A stretch of DNA of 64,000 nt from assembly GCF_041261445.1 (NCBI RefSeq), contig NZ_JBGCCU010000012.1:1-64000 (forward strand). The letters run 5' to 3'. Position 1 is the first letter of the stretch. The number at the start of each line of letters is the position of its first letter. The translations under genes and the position numbers were made by a program. Shown here one piece after another: positions 17,227-26,476 of this stretch. The notes below the pieces were generated by a model. That model saw nothing but the letters and a program-made list of their open reading frames with translations, did not search any database and was not told where the DNA came from. The DNA is from Catenulispora sp. EB89. Its GTDB lineage: Bacteria; Actinomycetota; Actinomycetes; Streptomycetales; Catenulisporaceae.

Positions 17227-18659
17227 CGCTGTCCTCCGAACGGAGCCGGCTGCCAAAGACCGTGTTCCTGAGTTGGTTCCTGGCCTGGCTGCCAGCCTTG
17301 TTGCAGGCCTGGTTGAGGCGCCAGTTGAGGCACCGGTCGAGGCGCCGGTCGAGGAGCGCCGACTTGGAGCCGTGCCAGCTGCACACTGCGCCGACCGCTC
17401 TCTGCCGCGGTGAGCCACAGCCAGCGCGGAACGCCGACCTGCTTCGGCTGCTGCGCGCCATTCCAGCCCGTCGGGGCCCTCGTAGCTCCCCGCCACTCGA
17501 CCACCACCATCGCCGCGACACCGCCGATCAGCAGCACCGAGGACAACCGCCCCCATAACGTCACCCCCGACAGCAGCCCGATCCACCCGGGCGCCGCGTC
17601 CCCGGCCAGCGCCTTGCCGTTCCACGAGGCGTGCTCGGCGAACGCGACCAGGAGCCCGCCGGGTACCGCGAGCCACGCGAACCGCCAGCGTCGCCGGTAG
17701 AGCACGCCGACCCCGAGCCCCAGGCCGACGACCCCGGTGTACAGCAGGTGTCCGGCCCCGACCTGGTTCACGCCGCTGATCTGGCCCTGGGTCGGGAAGA
17801 TCACCGAGAACGGCGCGGCGCCGCCGAAATGCGCACCGCCGCGACCGAACATCGCGTCCTCGTACAACGCGAAACCCGCGCCGACCCACATGCCCAGCAG
17901 CGTGATGTCCAGTGCCGACGGACGCACCTCGCGGCGGCGTGCCGCCAGCCACACGATCAGCACCAGCAGCAGGGCCTTGAAGACCTCCTCGATGGCCGGG
18001 CCGATGACCGCGCCCTCCAGCAGGCTGTCCGGGCCGTAGTGGTTGTAGATCGGCACGTTCACCACCCGGACCAGCGCGCTCACCGCCAGCAGCCCGGTGA
18101 GCCCGGCGCCGAGGTGGACCCGCCACGTGAACGTCCGCACCGACCCGGCGGCGACGGTCACGATCGCCAGCGTGAAGCCGTGCGCGAACACGTCGCCGAA
18201 GAACATCCCCAGGCCGCCGGCCCTGGTGATCCGCGGCAGCGTCGCGACCAGCACCGCCCCGGACACCGCGAGCCCGGCCAGCGACACCCGGTTGAGCACC
18301 TTCGCCCGGTGCGCGGCCGACGCCGAGCGCGCCGACCACAGCAGCAGGATCCGCAAACTGATCGCCACCGCGCCGAACCCGATGCCGACGGCGGCCGAGC
18401 CGGGCAGCAGATGCAACGCCCGCAGCACGATCCCGGCCACCGACACCGTCAGCGCCGCCACGGCGAGCAGCGCGAGCCGGCGGTCGACGGCGGACTTGGC
18501 GGCGGAACCGGTGGCAAGCTCGGAGGCGGCGGGCGGCATGCCCACCGGAGGCGGCGGCGGCGAATACGCCATGGTCATCGCGTGCTCACCGCGCAGCGCG
18601 CCCATCCCAGCGGCAGCAACCTGATCGGCATGAGATCCCCCTAGCTCTCGATCGGACAT
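17223..18659 (-). CDS. prsW: PrsW-family intramembrane protease
   Basis: 478 residues with a Pro/Ala-rich N-terminal 50 residues, then 8-9 transmembrane helices to about residue 375 and a Gln/Pro-rich cytoplasmic tail. The family motifs are present: IGPAIEEVFKALLL (EExxK), GFALYEDAMF (second acidic motif), a GAGHLLYTG His segment and AFAEHASWN (His). PrsW proteases cleave membrane proteins such as anti-sigma factors at site 1. The downstream proline-rich gene overlaps by 4 nt. An internal start (ATG 18578, MTMAYSPPPPPVG) is equally possible, since no strong ribosome site distinguishes them. Confidence 0.85.
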   Translation of the reverse strand: MSDRELGGSHADQVAAAGMGALRGEHAMTMAYSPPPPPVGMPPAASELATGSAAKSAVDRRLALLAVAALTVSVAGIVLRALHLLPGSAAVGIGFGAVAISLRILLLWSARSASAAHRAKVLNRVSLAGLAVSGAVLVATLPRITRAGGLGMFFGDVFAHGFTLAIVTVAAGSVRTFTWRVHLGAGLTGLLAVSALVRVVNVPIYNHYGPDSLLEGAVIGPAIEEVFKALLLVLIVWLAARRREVRPSALDITLLGMWVGAGFALYEDAMFGRGGAHFGGAAPFSVIFPTQGQISGVNQVGAGHLLYTGVVGLGLGVGVLYRRRWRFAWLAVPGGLLVAFAEHASWNGKALAGDAAPGWIGLLSGVTLWGRLSSVLLIGGVAAMVVVEWRGATRAPTGWNGAQQPKQVGVPRWLWLTAAESGRRSVQLARLQVGAPRPAPRPVPQLAPQPGLQQGWQPGQEPTQEHGLWQPAPFGGQR

Positions 18660-18715
18660 GAACGACGCTAGGGATTCCAGTCACTCATCGAACCCGTGGA
18701 ACTACGCGAATCCGC

Positions 18716-18751
18716 GACAGCGGGTCAGGCCACATCGCCTGACCCGCTGTC
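18716..18751. terminator. Hairpin terminator
   Basis: Perfect 14-bp stem (GACAGCGGGTCAGG and its complement) with an 8-nt loop. It begins 12 nt after the stop of the large S53/kelch gene (minus strand) and upstream of the PrsW gene. Confidence 0.85.
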
Positions 18752-18762
18752 AAAGCAGTCCG

Positions 18763-21700
18763 CTACGCGGCCGCCAGCGAGAAGTCGAGCTCGTACACGC
18801 CGCCTCTGCGGACCACCACCTCCTTGCTCTGCGAGGCGTACCCCGTGCCGGAAGCGACGACGACCAGCGACTCGCCCCGCCCGGGCAGCCACAGCGAGTA
18901 CCCGCCGTGGGCGTCCGTGGTGACCGTGTACTTCGGGTGAGCGCAGGTGCCGGACGCCGCATCGCGCGCCGCGCACAGCTGCACCGTCGCGCCCGGAAGT
19001 GGCTTCGCGGCGCCGCCCGCCGTGGCGGCCGAGGTCACCGTGCCCGTCACCGCGCCCCAGGACCAGGGCGCGGTCGCGTGCAGCTTCACCGGCAGCGCGT
19101 TGGTGACGTACGGCGCGTCGGTGGTGAACGTCAGCGCGCCGGCGTACCGGCCCGGGGCGGTGAGCTGCGAGGCGTCGACCGTCACCCGGACGGTGACGCT
19201 CTGCCCCGGCGCCAGCTCCAGCGCGCCGCGATTGCGCTGGGTGGTGAGCCAGGAGACGGCGTCGCCGCCGCACTGGTCGAACCCGGGCAGCACCTGCGCC
19301 ACGTCGTTGCCGCTCGGGAACCCGAACCCGGCCGCGATCGAGCCGCCGATCTGGTACATGCCGCAGCTCGTGCCGCCGCTGCGGAACGTCGGGTAGACCG
19401 CGTTCGGCAGCGCGCTCCAGACGTTGTTGACCGGGTCGTACTGCTCGGCCTGGTTGGTGCTGTCGACGCCGGAGATGCCGCCGACGATCTGCAACTGGCC
19501 GTTCGCGCCGCTGGACGACATGCCCCAGTCGGGGTACGGGATGTCAGCGGCCTGCGTCCAGGTGTCGGTCTTCGGGTGGTAGAGGTACGTCGAGGCCAGG
19601 CCCTCGGTGTGGCCGCCGGAATCGTGCGTGTCGCCGCCCGCGCAGATCACCTCCGCCGCGATGCCGGCACAGGCGCCCCACTGCATGGGCACCGGGTAGT
19701 CAGCCACCTTCGTCCAAGTGTCGGCGCTCGGCGAGTAGCGGTAGACGGCCGACGAGAGCGTTCCGCAGCTGTCGGTGGCGCAGCCGCCGACCACGTACAG
19801 GCTGCCGTCGAGCACCGCGACCGTGGCCGAAGACGTGCCCTGCGGCAGGTTCGCGACCTGCGTCCAGGAATCGCTGGACGGATGGTAGGCGTAGACGGTG
19901 GACTGGATCTTGGCGTTGCCGTTCCAGCCGCCGACGACGTACATCGTGCCGTTCAGGAAAGCCCCCGCCGGGGACTCCAGCGCCTGGGGCAGCGGCGCGA
20001 TGGCGGTCCAGGCGGCATTGACCGGGTCGTACACGTAGCCGTCGGCGCGCGCCACACCGCCGATGATCTGGTTCACGCCGGCGACCGAGTAGGCCCGGCC
20101 CTGGTAGTACCCGACGGCGTTGTCCATGACCGGCTCGGGATAGTTGGCGATGGCCTGCCAACCGCCGGTATCGGCCACCGGAGCGATCGCAGGAGCCTGT
20201 TTCGCCGGTGCCGGTGCCGGTGCCGGTGCCGGAGTTGCCGGATCAGCGTTCGCGGAGGGCACTGCCGGACCGGTCGGGTAGCTACCCGGCACCTTCTTCA
20301 CTGGCACCGGTGCCGGCACAGTAGCTGCCCCGGCCGGGGACCCGGTCTCCGGAGCCGTCGCATCGCTCCCCGCCGCCCCGCCGACCGGTGCGGTGGAGCC
20401 GCCGCTCTGCTCGCCGAGCGCGACGTGCAACGGCGCCCGCCCGGTGTTGGTCAGGGTGATGTCCCGCTGCGTCTTCTTGCCGAGTTCCGCGCCGACCGAG
20501 AGCGACGACGGACCCACCGAAAGCCGCCCGGCCTGCACCGTGACATCGTGCTCGACGACCGAGTCCGCGACCGTCCGGCCGGTCGTGGCCGCCGTGGCGT
20601 ACCGGTTGGCCGCGGTGGTGTAGCTGTGCCGGCCGGCACCCTGGCTGAACAGCCAGTAGAAGCCGTCGGCGGTCCCGGTCCCCTCCGGAGTCTGGTGGCT
20701 GGTCCCGCTGGTCGCCGCGCTCGCCGCGTCCGTGGTCACCGCGCCGTTGAGCGGCTGGTGGGTGTTGCCGTCGGTGACGGTGCCCTCGACGATGCCGCCG
20801 GGCACGGTGCGGCAGGTGCCGACGTAGACGTTGTCGATCTGCCACAGCGACTGGCCCGCGCCGCTGTAGTGGAACCGCACCCGGACGCCCGCGTGACCGG
20901 CCAGACCGGTCAGCGGCACGTCGACCGCGCCCTGGACGACGCTGCCGTTCGCGGTCCAGATCTGGTGCCAGGTCTTGCCGCCGTCGCCGCTTCCGTCGAC
21001 CTCGGCGACGGTGCCCGCGGCCGGCAGGTACGCGGCGAGGAACTTCAGGTCCGCACCGGGCTGTCCGGACAGGTCCATGACCGGCGACACGAAGTCGGTG
21101 TCCTCGGCCGCGCCGTTGTGGTCGTACGGGTCCGCCGTGCCGAAGTTGCCCGATCCCGTCGTGAGGTTCCACATCGAGTTCGGGTCGTCGAACTCCCACG
21201 TGTTGGCGCCGCCGTTGTTGTCGGTGACGGTCCAGCCGCCCTTGCCGGTGGTCCCGTTCCAGCCTTCGAAGTCCGCTTGGGCCGGGTAGGCGTAGCCGGG
21301 GGCCGTGCAGAGGTTCTGATCGGCTCCGACCGCGAGGTCCCGGGCCACGTCGGCGGTGCCGACCGTGACCGACTGGTCGGCGGTGCCGTAGCCGGGATAG
21401 ATCGGCGCCACGTGCACGGTGTAGGTCGCGTCCTCGGGCAGGCTCACCGAGTACGCGCCGGTCTTCGGGTCCGAGTAGATCGCGCCGTACGGGTAGCCGT
21501 CGATGGTGATCTTCGAGTACAGCCCCCACTTGTGGCCGGTCGAGTCGAGCACCTTGCCCGAGACCGTCTTGGACGGGATGACGGACAGCGCGAGGTTCAC
21601 CGTCGTGGTCTGATTCGCGGTGATCTGCACGCCGGCCTGCGTCGCGGATTTGAAGCCGTACGCAGATGCGGTCGCGATGTAGGTTCCGTGCGCCACTTGG

Positions 21701-23121
21701 GCGGTGAACTTGCCTTGCGCGTCGGTTGTCGCGTGGAACGTCAGGCCCTGCGAGGAGTCGGTGAACACCACGCTGGCGTTCGGCAGCGGGCTGCCGGTCG
21801 AGGAGGTGAGCGTTCCGGTCGCGGTACCGAAGCTGCCCAGGGTCAGCGCCGTGGTGCCGTTCGGCGTGCCCAGGCCGGTCGGGCCGTCCCAGCCGACGCC
21901 GGCGGTGCACAGCACATTGCCGCAGCTGCCGTCAGAGCCCTTGGTCACGTCGAACAGGTGGTTGCCGCCGAAGGCGTACGGATACGTCACCGGGTACGTC
22001 CCGGCGGCCGGAGCGCCGGCCAGGGCGTACATCGCGGTGATCAGGGGCGCGGACAGGCTGGTGCCGCCGACCTGCACCCAGCCCGGCTGGCCGAGCGTGT
22101 CGTAGACCGCCAGGCCGGTCTTCGGGTCGGCGACCGCCGAGATGTCGGTGGTGGCCCGCTTGGCGCAGGCGGTGGCCAGGCCGCTCTGGTAGACCGGCTG
22201 CGGCTCGTAGGCCGAGCAGCCGGAACCGCCGGAGGCCCAGGCGGTCTCGGTCCAGCCGCGCGCCGTCGACGCGTCGGCGGTCAGCGTGGTGCCGCCCACC
22301 CCGACCACGTTCGGGTCGGACGCCGGCCAGTTGACCACGTTGCCGGTGTCGCCGGAACTGGCCACGATCGCCACCCCGGGGTGGTCGTAGTCGCTGTCGG
22401 CCACCTCGCCCGGGAACTCGCCGGGGATGCCGTAGGAGTTCGAGACGTACTTCGCGCCCAGGCTCACCGCGGTCTTCTCGGCGGCGCCCAGGTCGGTGGA
22501 GGCGGCGCTGGCCGCCTCGACCAACAGGATGTGGCACTGCGGGCACGCCGAGGACACCGCGTCGACGTCGAGCGAGGTCTCCTCGGCCCAGCCCTTGTCG
22601 TCGGCCGGGTAGTCGGAGCCGCCGGTCTGGTCGGTCTTGCGGAAGCATCCGTTGGCGGAGGTGCAGTCGGGCAGGCCGTAGTGCTGGCGGAAGACTGCCA
22701 GGTCGGCCTCCACGGTCGAGGCGCCGAACGCGTCGACGATCGCCACGGTCTGGCCCTGGCCGCCGTCGGGCAGGTTGTAGGCGGCCTTGATCTGGGCCGG
22801 ACCCAGCGCGGTGGCCGGCGGTCCGTCGGTGCCGGCGATCAGGCTGCGGACATTCGTGGTGGCTTCCAGCGCGAAGCAGACCGCGTGATCGGGCGCCGGA
22901 TCGGGCACGTTGCACCCCGCCGGGCTGTAGTCCGGCTGGTTCGCGGCGAGCTTGGCCAGGCGCGGGTCGCTCTGGGCCAGGGCCGTGGGCGGCTTGGCGG
23001 GCTGGGTCGGCCCGGGCGGGTTCGTACCCGCCGACGCCGGCGAGGCGTAGCAAAGGCTGAAGCCGAGGAGGCCGGCTATCAGTCCCAGAAAGGGCGCGCG
23101 ACGGCGCCCGGGGGAGTGCAT
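18763..23121 (-). CDS. Giant secreted S53 protease with carboxypeptidase-regulatory, MAM-like and kelch domains
   Basis: 1452 residues from ATG 23121; the longer start lacks support. The signal peptide covers RRRAPFLGLIAGLLGFSLCY to ASPASAG. The S53 core (~105-430) has Glu-x3-Asp in GWAEETSLDVDAV, Asp in SSGDTGNV and Ser in QVGGTSLSAP. Next come one or two carboxypeptidase-regulatory-like folds (~430-590), a MAM/jelly-roll-like segment (~617-770: DFEGWNGTTGKGGWTV), a Pro/Ala linker built of PAPAPAPA, five or six kelch repeats (~980-1265; YVVGGWNGNAKIQSTVYAYH) and C-terminal Ig-like and CarboxypepD domains. It is probably an extracellular or wall-bound protease that uses the propeller to bind substrate. 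The LuxR regulator gene lies 115 bp upstream on the same strand. Confidence 0.87.
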   Translation of the reverse strand: MHSPGRRRAPFLGLIAGLLGFSLCYASPASAGTNPPGPTQPAKPPTALAQSDPRLAKLAANQPDYSPAGCNVPDPAPDHAVCFALEATTNVRSLIAGTDGPPATALGPAQIKAAYNLPDGGQGQTVAIVDAFGASTVEADLAVFRQHYGLPDCTSANGCFRKTDQTGGSDYPADDKGWAEETSLDVDAVSSACPQCHILLVEAASAASTDLGAAEKTAVSLGAKYVSNSYGIPGEFPGEVADSDYDHPGVAIVASSGDTGNVVNWPASDPNVVGVGGTTLTADASTARGWTETAWASGGSGCSAYEPQPVYQSGLATACAKRATTDISAVADPKTGLAVYDTLGQPGWVQVGGTSLSAPLITAMYALAGAPAAGTYPVTYPYAFGGNHLFDVTKGSDGSCGNVLCTAGVGWDGPTGLGTPNGTTALTLGSFGTATGTLTSSTGSPLPNASVVFTDSSQGLTFHATTDAQGKFTAQVAHGTYIATASAYGFKSATQAGVQITANQTTTVNLALSVIPSKTVSGKVLDSTGHKWGLYSKITIDGYPYGAIYSDPKTGAYSVSLPEDATYTVHVAPIYPGYGTADQSVTVGTADVARDLAVGADQNLCTAPGYAYPAQADFEGWNGTTGKGGWTVTDNNGGANTWEFDDPNSMWNLTTGSGNFGTADPYDHNGAAEDTDFVSPVMDLSGQPGADLKFLAAYLPAAGTVAEVDGSGDGGKTWHQIWTANGSVVQGAVDVPLTGLAGHAGVRVRFHYSGAGQSLWQIDNVYVGTCRTVPGGIVEGTVTDGNTHQPLNGAVTTDAASAATSGTSHQTPEGTGTADGFYWLFSQGAGRHSYTTAANRYATAATTGRTVADSVVEHDVTVQAGRLSVGPSSLSVGAELGKKTQRDITLTNTGRAPLHVALGEQSGGSTAPVGGAAGSDATAPETGSPAGAATVPAPVPVKKVPGSYPTGPAVPSANADPATPAPAPAPAPAKQAPAIAPVADTGGWQAIANYPEPVMDNAVGYYQGRAYSVAGVNQIIGGVARADGYVYDPVNAAWTAIAPLPQALESPAGAFLNGTMYVVGGWNGNAKIQSTVYAYHPSSDSWTQVANLPQGTSSATVAVLDGSLYVVGGCATDSCGTLSSAVYRYSPSADTWTKVADYPVPMQWGACAGIAAEVICAGGDTHDSGGHTEGLASTYLYHPKTDTWTQAADIPYPDWGMSSSGANGQLQIVGGISGVDSTNQAEQYDPVNNVWSALPNAVYPTFRSGGTSCGMYQIGGSIAAGFGFPSGNDVAQVLPGFDQCGGDAVSWLTTQRNRGALELAPGQSVTVRVTVDASQLTAPGRYAGALTFTTDAPYVTNALPVKLHATAPWSWGAVTGTVTSAATAGGAAKPLPGATVQLCAARDAASGTCAHPKYTVTTDAHGGYSLWLPGRGESLVVVASGTGYASQSKEVVVRRGGVYELDFSLAAA

Positions 23122-23236
23122 CGGGCAGTTCCCTTTCGTGGAAGGGGTGGGGTGGCGTCCCTGGCGAGTATGCGGCGTGAACAAGCGGTGCTCGATTGGG
23201 CAGATGCCCTAAAGAAAGGAATCAGGAGAAAGGAAT

Positions 23237-26200
23237 TCAGTCCTGAGCGGCGTTCGCCGCGGCCTGGAAACGTGTCCGCGCCACGATGACGGCCAGCGCG
23301 GTGCGCGTCGTCACGCCGTGCTTGCGCATCGCGGAGTTGAGCTGCGCCGCGACGGTCTTCGGGGAGCGCGACAGCGCGACCGCGATCTCCCGGTTCGTCA
23401 GCCCGCTGAGCAGCAGCTCGACGACTTCCTGCTCGCGCGGCGAGAGGTCGTTGCCGTAGCCGCGGCGCCCGGCCTTGCGGCGGCCCGGCTTCCTGCCGCC
23501 GCGCTCCTGAAGCGTGGTGGCGACCCGAGCAGCGTCCTTCTTCGCACCGAGCACGGCCAGCCCCTGCGCGACCTCGGTCCACTGCGTCAGCGCGGCTTCG
23601 CTCTCGCCGGCCTTCAGCAGGCAGGAGGCTTTCTGCTCGCGGGCCAGCAGCGCGTAGTACGGACGCGGCAGCGCCTGCCACGCGACGGCGGCGACCTCCC
23701 ACGCGGCGGCGGCGTCGGCATGATCCTCGCGGCCCTGGGCGAGCCGGGCACGGCCGGTCTCCAGCGCCGCACGCGTCGACGGAATGGCCCGGTCGCCGAA
23801 GCCCCGGGCGAACGCGGCCACCAGATCCTCGGCGTCGCCGAGGCGTTCGGCCGCGATCAGCGCCGCCACCCGCACCGGCACGGTTTCCGTGGCCCACAGC
23901 CACATTTCCCGGCCCAGCACCACACCGACGGTATCGTCGGTGAGCGCCAGAGCCTCCTCGACATCGCCGGCGGCCAGGCGGAACCGGGCCAGCGCCGCGG
24001 TCGACTCCACCGACATGTCGGCGATGCCGCGCCGGGCGGAGTCCTCGCGGACCGCGCGCACGGCGTCCTCGGCGGCTGGGTCGTCCCCGGTGGCCGCGCC
24101 CAGCAGGCCGAGGACCAGCCGGCTGTCGAGCTGCATCACCGGTTCGTCGTCGAGCTGCGTCCAGTGCCGCGCGCGCTCCGCCAGCCCGCTCCACGAGCCG
24201 GTGAACCAGTCCAGGTGCGCGATCGTCACCAGCGTCATATCGCGCAGCCGCTGGTGGTGGTGCCGGCGGGAGATGTCGCCGGCGATCGCCAGGCGCCGCC
24301 GCGCGTCCTGGTACAGGCCCCACTGCATCGCGGCGTCGCCGGTGTTCATCGAGAGCCGCGCCAGGTCCAACGTGCCCTGGGACGTGGCCTCCGACGCGGC
24401 CTGCTCGGTGGGGAAGCCCGCGGCCAGGTCCCAGCCGGCCGGGTCCCCGAGGTCGAGCAGCGCGGTGATCCGGTCGATCAGCAGGATGCGCCGCTCCGCC
24501 GCCGGCAGCAGCGACTCCGCGGCGGAGGCGGCCCGGTCGATCCAGCGCCGCTGCTCGGCGGCGGGCAGCGCGCCGACGCTGATCCGGCCGCCGAGGGTGG
24601 CCATCGCGCGCGCCACCTCGGACGGGCTGTCCGCCAGGTCCGGGATGGCGCGCTGGATCTGGTCGACGCCGTCCGCGTGCTCGCCGAGGTGGATCAGCAT
24701 CCGGCCGAGCTGTTCGCGGATGCGGCCCCGGTCGGCCCGCTGGATGCGCTCGTCGTCCAGCACCGATCGCAGGGTGCTGACGAGATCGGCGCGGCGCAGG
24801 TAGCCGGTGACCGCGAGCAGCGGGAACTTCTGCGCGATGCGCGCGACGTCGCTCGCGGGCATTCCGCCCTCGGTGAGCAGATCGTGCAGCAAGGAGATCG
24901 CGGTCGGATGGTCGCCCGCGGCCCGCGCGAGGTCGGCGGCCTGCTCGGCGTACCGGCACCACTGCGTCATCTCGTTCGCGGCTCGGTAGTGGTAGGCCAG
25001 GCGCGCGACGGGTGCTGGGCGTTTGCCCTCCAGTATCGCCGCGGCCCGCCGATGCGCCGCACGGCGATCCGGGCCGGCGGCCCGGTGATAGACGGCGCGC
25101 GCGGCCAGGACGTGCCGGAAGGCTATGCGTCCTGCCTCGTCCTCGCTGATCAGGCCGCTGAGGACCGCCTCGCGCAATGCCGGGCCGACCTCGTGCGGGG
25201 CCAGGCCGCTGACGTGCGCCAGCACCGGCTCCGGCTCGGCGACCACGAGCACCGCGGCGGCCAGCAGCAGCTGTTGGGCCTCGGCGCCGAGTCGGCCGAC
25301 GCGGTCGATGACCGCGTCCCGGATCGACGGCGGCACGTCGATCTCGTCGAGGGTGCGCCGGATCCACTCGCCGTCCCGCCGGATCAGGTCGGAGCGGGCG
25401 TGCAGGAGGCGTACCGACTCTTCGAGGGCGAGCGGCACGCCTTCGGTGCGCGAGTGCAGCAGCTCGGCGAAGGCCGGGGAGACCAGCTCGTCGTCCAGCA
25501 TCGAGGAGACCAGCTGCGCGACCTCCGGCGGCTCCAGTCCGCCGAGCGCGATGCGGACGTTCCCAGGGCCGCCCGACGAGCCCGAGACCTGCCGCGCGCC
25601 GGCCGACAGCCGCGGTAGCAGCGAGTCGGCGGGAAGATCCTCGGCGCGATAGGTCAGCAGGAGACTGATTCGCTGCGTCGCGCGCGTGACGAGGAAGAGC
25701 AGGAAGTCCATGGTGGCCTCGTCGGCCCAGTGCGCGTCTTCGACCACGAGCACGCGCACCCCGAGCCGGTCCAGCAGCTCGGCCAGCGCGCGGATCAGCC
25801 GGTGCCGCGCCGCTCCGGGATCTCTCTGCGGTTCGGGGGCGGGCGGCAGTGCTTCGGCCCACTCGGGGAACAGCGGGCGCAGAGTCCCGGCCAATGCGCT
25901 GAGCCCGAGCCCGGAGACGTCGGAGCAGCGTTCCCGTGCGGCGTCGACGATCGGTCCGAGAGTGAGCGGCTCGCGGAACGGCGGGCACACGGCGATCAGC
26001 GGTTCGGAGTTCTGTGCGGGGCTCGGGTCGGCTGTAGCGATTGAGTGCGCCCGGAGGGCGGTCAGGGCTTCGCGGACCATCCGGCTCTTGCCGATGCCGG
26101 CTTCGCCCTCGACGAGGACCAGGGCCGCAGGGGCGGTCAGCGCGCGGACCACACGGGCGAGTTCGGCCTCGCGGCCGACGAAGCGCGGCGTGCCGATCCG

Positions 26201-26254
26201 GACATCGTGCGAAACGTCGGCCTGCTGGTCATCCTCCGCCGTGCGCCGGTTCAC
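23237..26254 (-). CDS. LAL-type LuxR-family transcriptional regulator with AAA ATPase
   Basis: 1005 residues starting at GTG (NRRTAEDDQQADVSHD). N-terminal AAA/NTPase: FVGREAELARVV, Walker A GEAGIGKS at residues 50-57 and a Walker B-like RVLVVEDAHWADE. A long helical, TPR-like middle holds the ligand-sensing region of the family. The C-terminal LuxR HTH is around residue 935 onward (LSPREQEVVELLLSGLTNRE then SRSPKTVAAQLNSAMRKHG). LAL proteins activate transcription in response to small molecules or nucleotides. It is upstream of, and collinear with, the giant S53 gene, so it plausibly controls it, and it is divergent from the NB-ARC/TPR gene. Confidence 0.9.
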   Translation of the reverse strand: MNRRTAEDDQQADVSHDVRIGTPRFVGREAELARVVRALTAPAALVLVEGEAGIGKSRMVREALTALRAHSIATADPSPAQNSEPLIAVCPPFREPLTLGPIVDAARERCSDVSGLGLSALAGTLRPLFPEWAEALPPAPEPQRDPGAARHRLIRALAELLDRLGVRVLVVEDAHWADEATMDFLLFLVTRATQRISLLLTYRAEDLPADSLLPRLSAGARQVSGSSGGPGNVRIALGGLEPPEVAQLVSSMLDDELVSPAFAELLHSRTEGVPLALEESVRLLHARSDLIRRDGEWIRRTLDEIDVPPSIRDAVIDRVGRLGAEAQQLLLAAAVLVVAEPEPVLAHVSGLAPHEVGPALREAVLSGLISEDEAGRIAFRHVLAARAVYHRAAGPDRRAAHRRAAAILEGKRPAPVARLAYHYRAANEMTQWCRYAEQAADLARAAGDHPTAISLLHDLLTEGGMPASDVARIAQKFPLLAVTGYLRRADLVSTLRSVLDDERIQRADRGRIREQLGRMLIHLGEHADGVDQIQRAIPDLADSPSEVARAMATLGGRISVGALPAAEQRRWIDRAASAAESLLPAAERRILLIDRITALLDLGDPAGWDLAAGFPTEQAASEATSQGTLDLARLSMNTGDAAMQWGLYQDARRRLAIAGDISRRHHHQRLRDMTLVTIAHLDWFTGSWSGLAERARHWTQLDDEPVMQLDSRLVLGLLGAATGDDPAAEDAVRAVREDSARRGIADMSVESTAALARFRLAAGDVEEALALTDDTVGVVLGREMWLWATETVPVRVAALIAAERLGDAEDLVAAFARGFGDRAIPSTRAALETGRARLAQGREDHADAAAAWEVAAVAWQALPRPYYALLAREQKASCLLKAGESEAALTQWTEVAQGLAVLGAKKDAARVATTLQERGGRKPGRRKAGRRGYGNDLSPREQEVVELLLSGLTNREIAVALSRSPKTVAAQLNSAMRKHGVTTRTALAVIVARTRFQAAANAAQD

Positions 26255-26476
26255 GATGTCAGAGTACCGACGGTCGCGACCTTGATCATAGGCCGGAATC
26301 GCGCCGGATCAGTGGCGATCGCCGTCCGCCGGGGTCCGGGCCCGCGACTGGGTGGCAGGTGGCAAGCTCACGTCGTTGAGGTTGGTCGCGCACGGCCTGG
26401 CCCGTAGTCTGTCCACTTCTGTACAGCTACTCACGCACTGAAGCGGTATGTGAGATCGTCGGGAGCACATCACCAG
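26255..26476. promoter_or_regulatory. Divergent promoter region between two ATP-binding regulators
   Basis: 222 bp between the starts of the LAL regulator (minus) and the NB-ARC/TPR protein (plus). It must hold both promoters. I see only a small CTGTACAG palindrome at about 26419-26426 and no clear -35/-10 pairs. Confidence 0.4.

Noticed and set aside
18658-23289. A 1543-codon open frame on the plus strand
   Set aside because: It is antisense to the S53/kelch gene; its product is an Arg/Val/Gly-rich sequence with no domains, the usual shadow in high-GC DNA.
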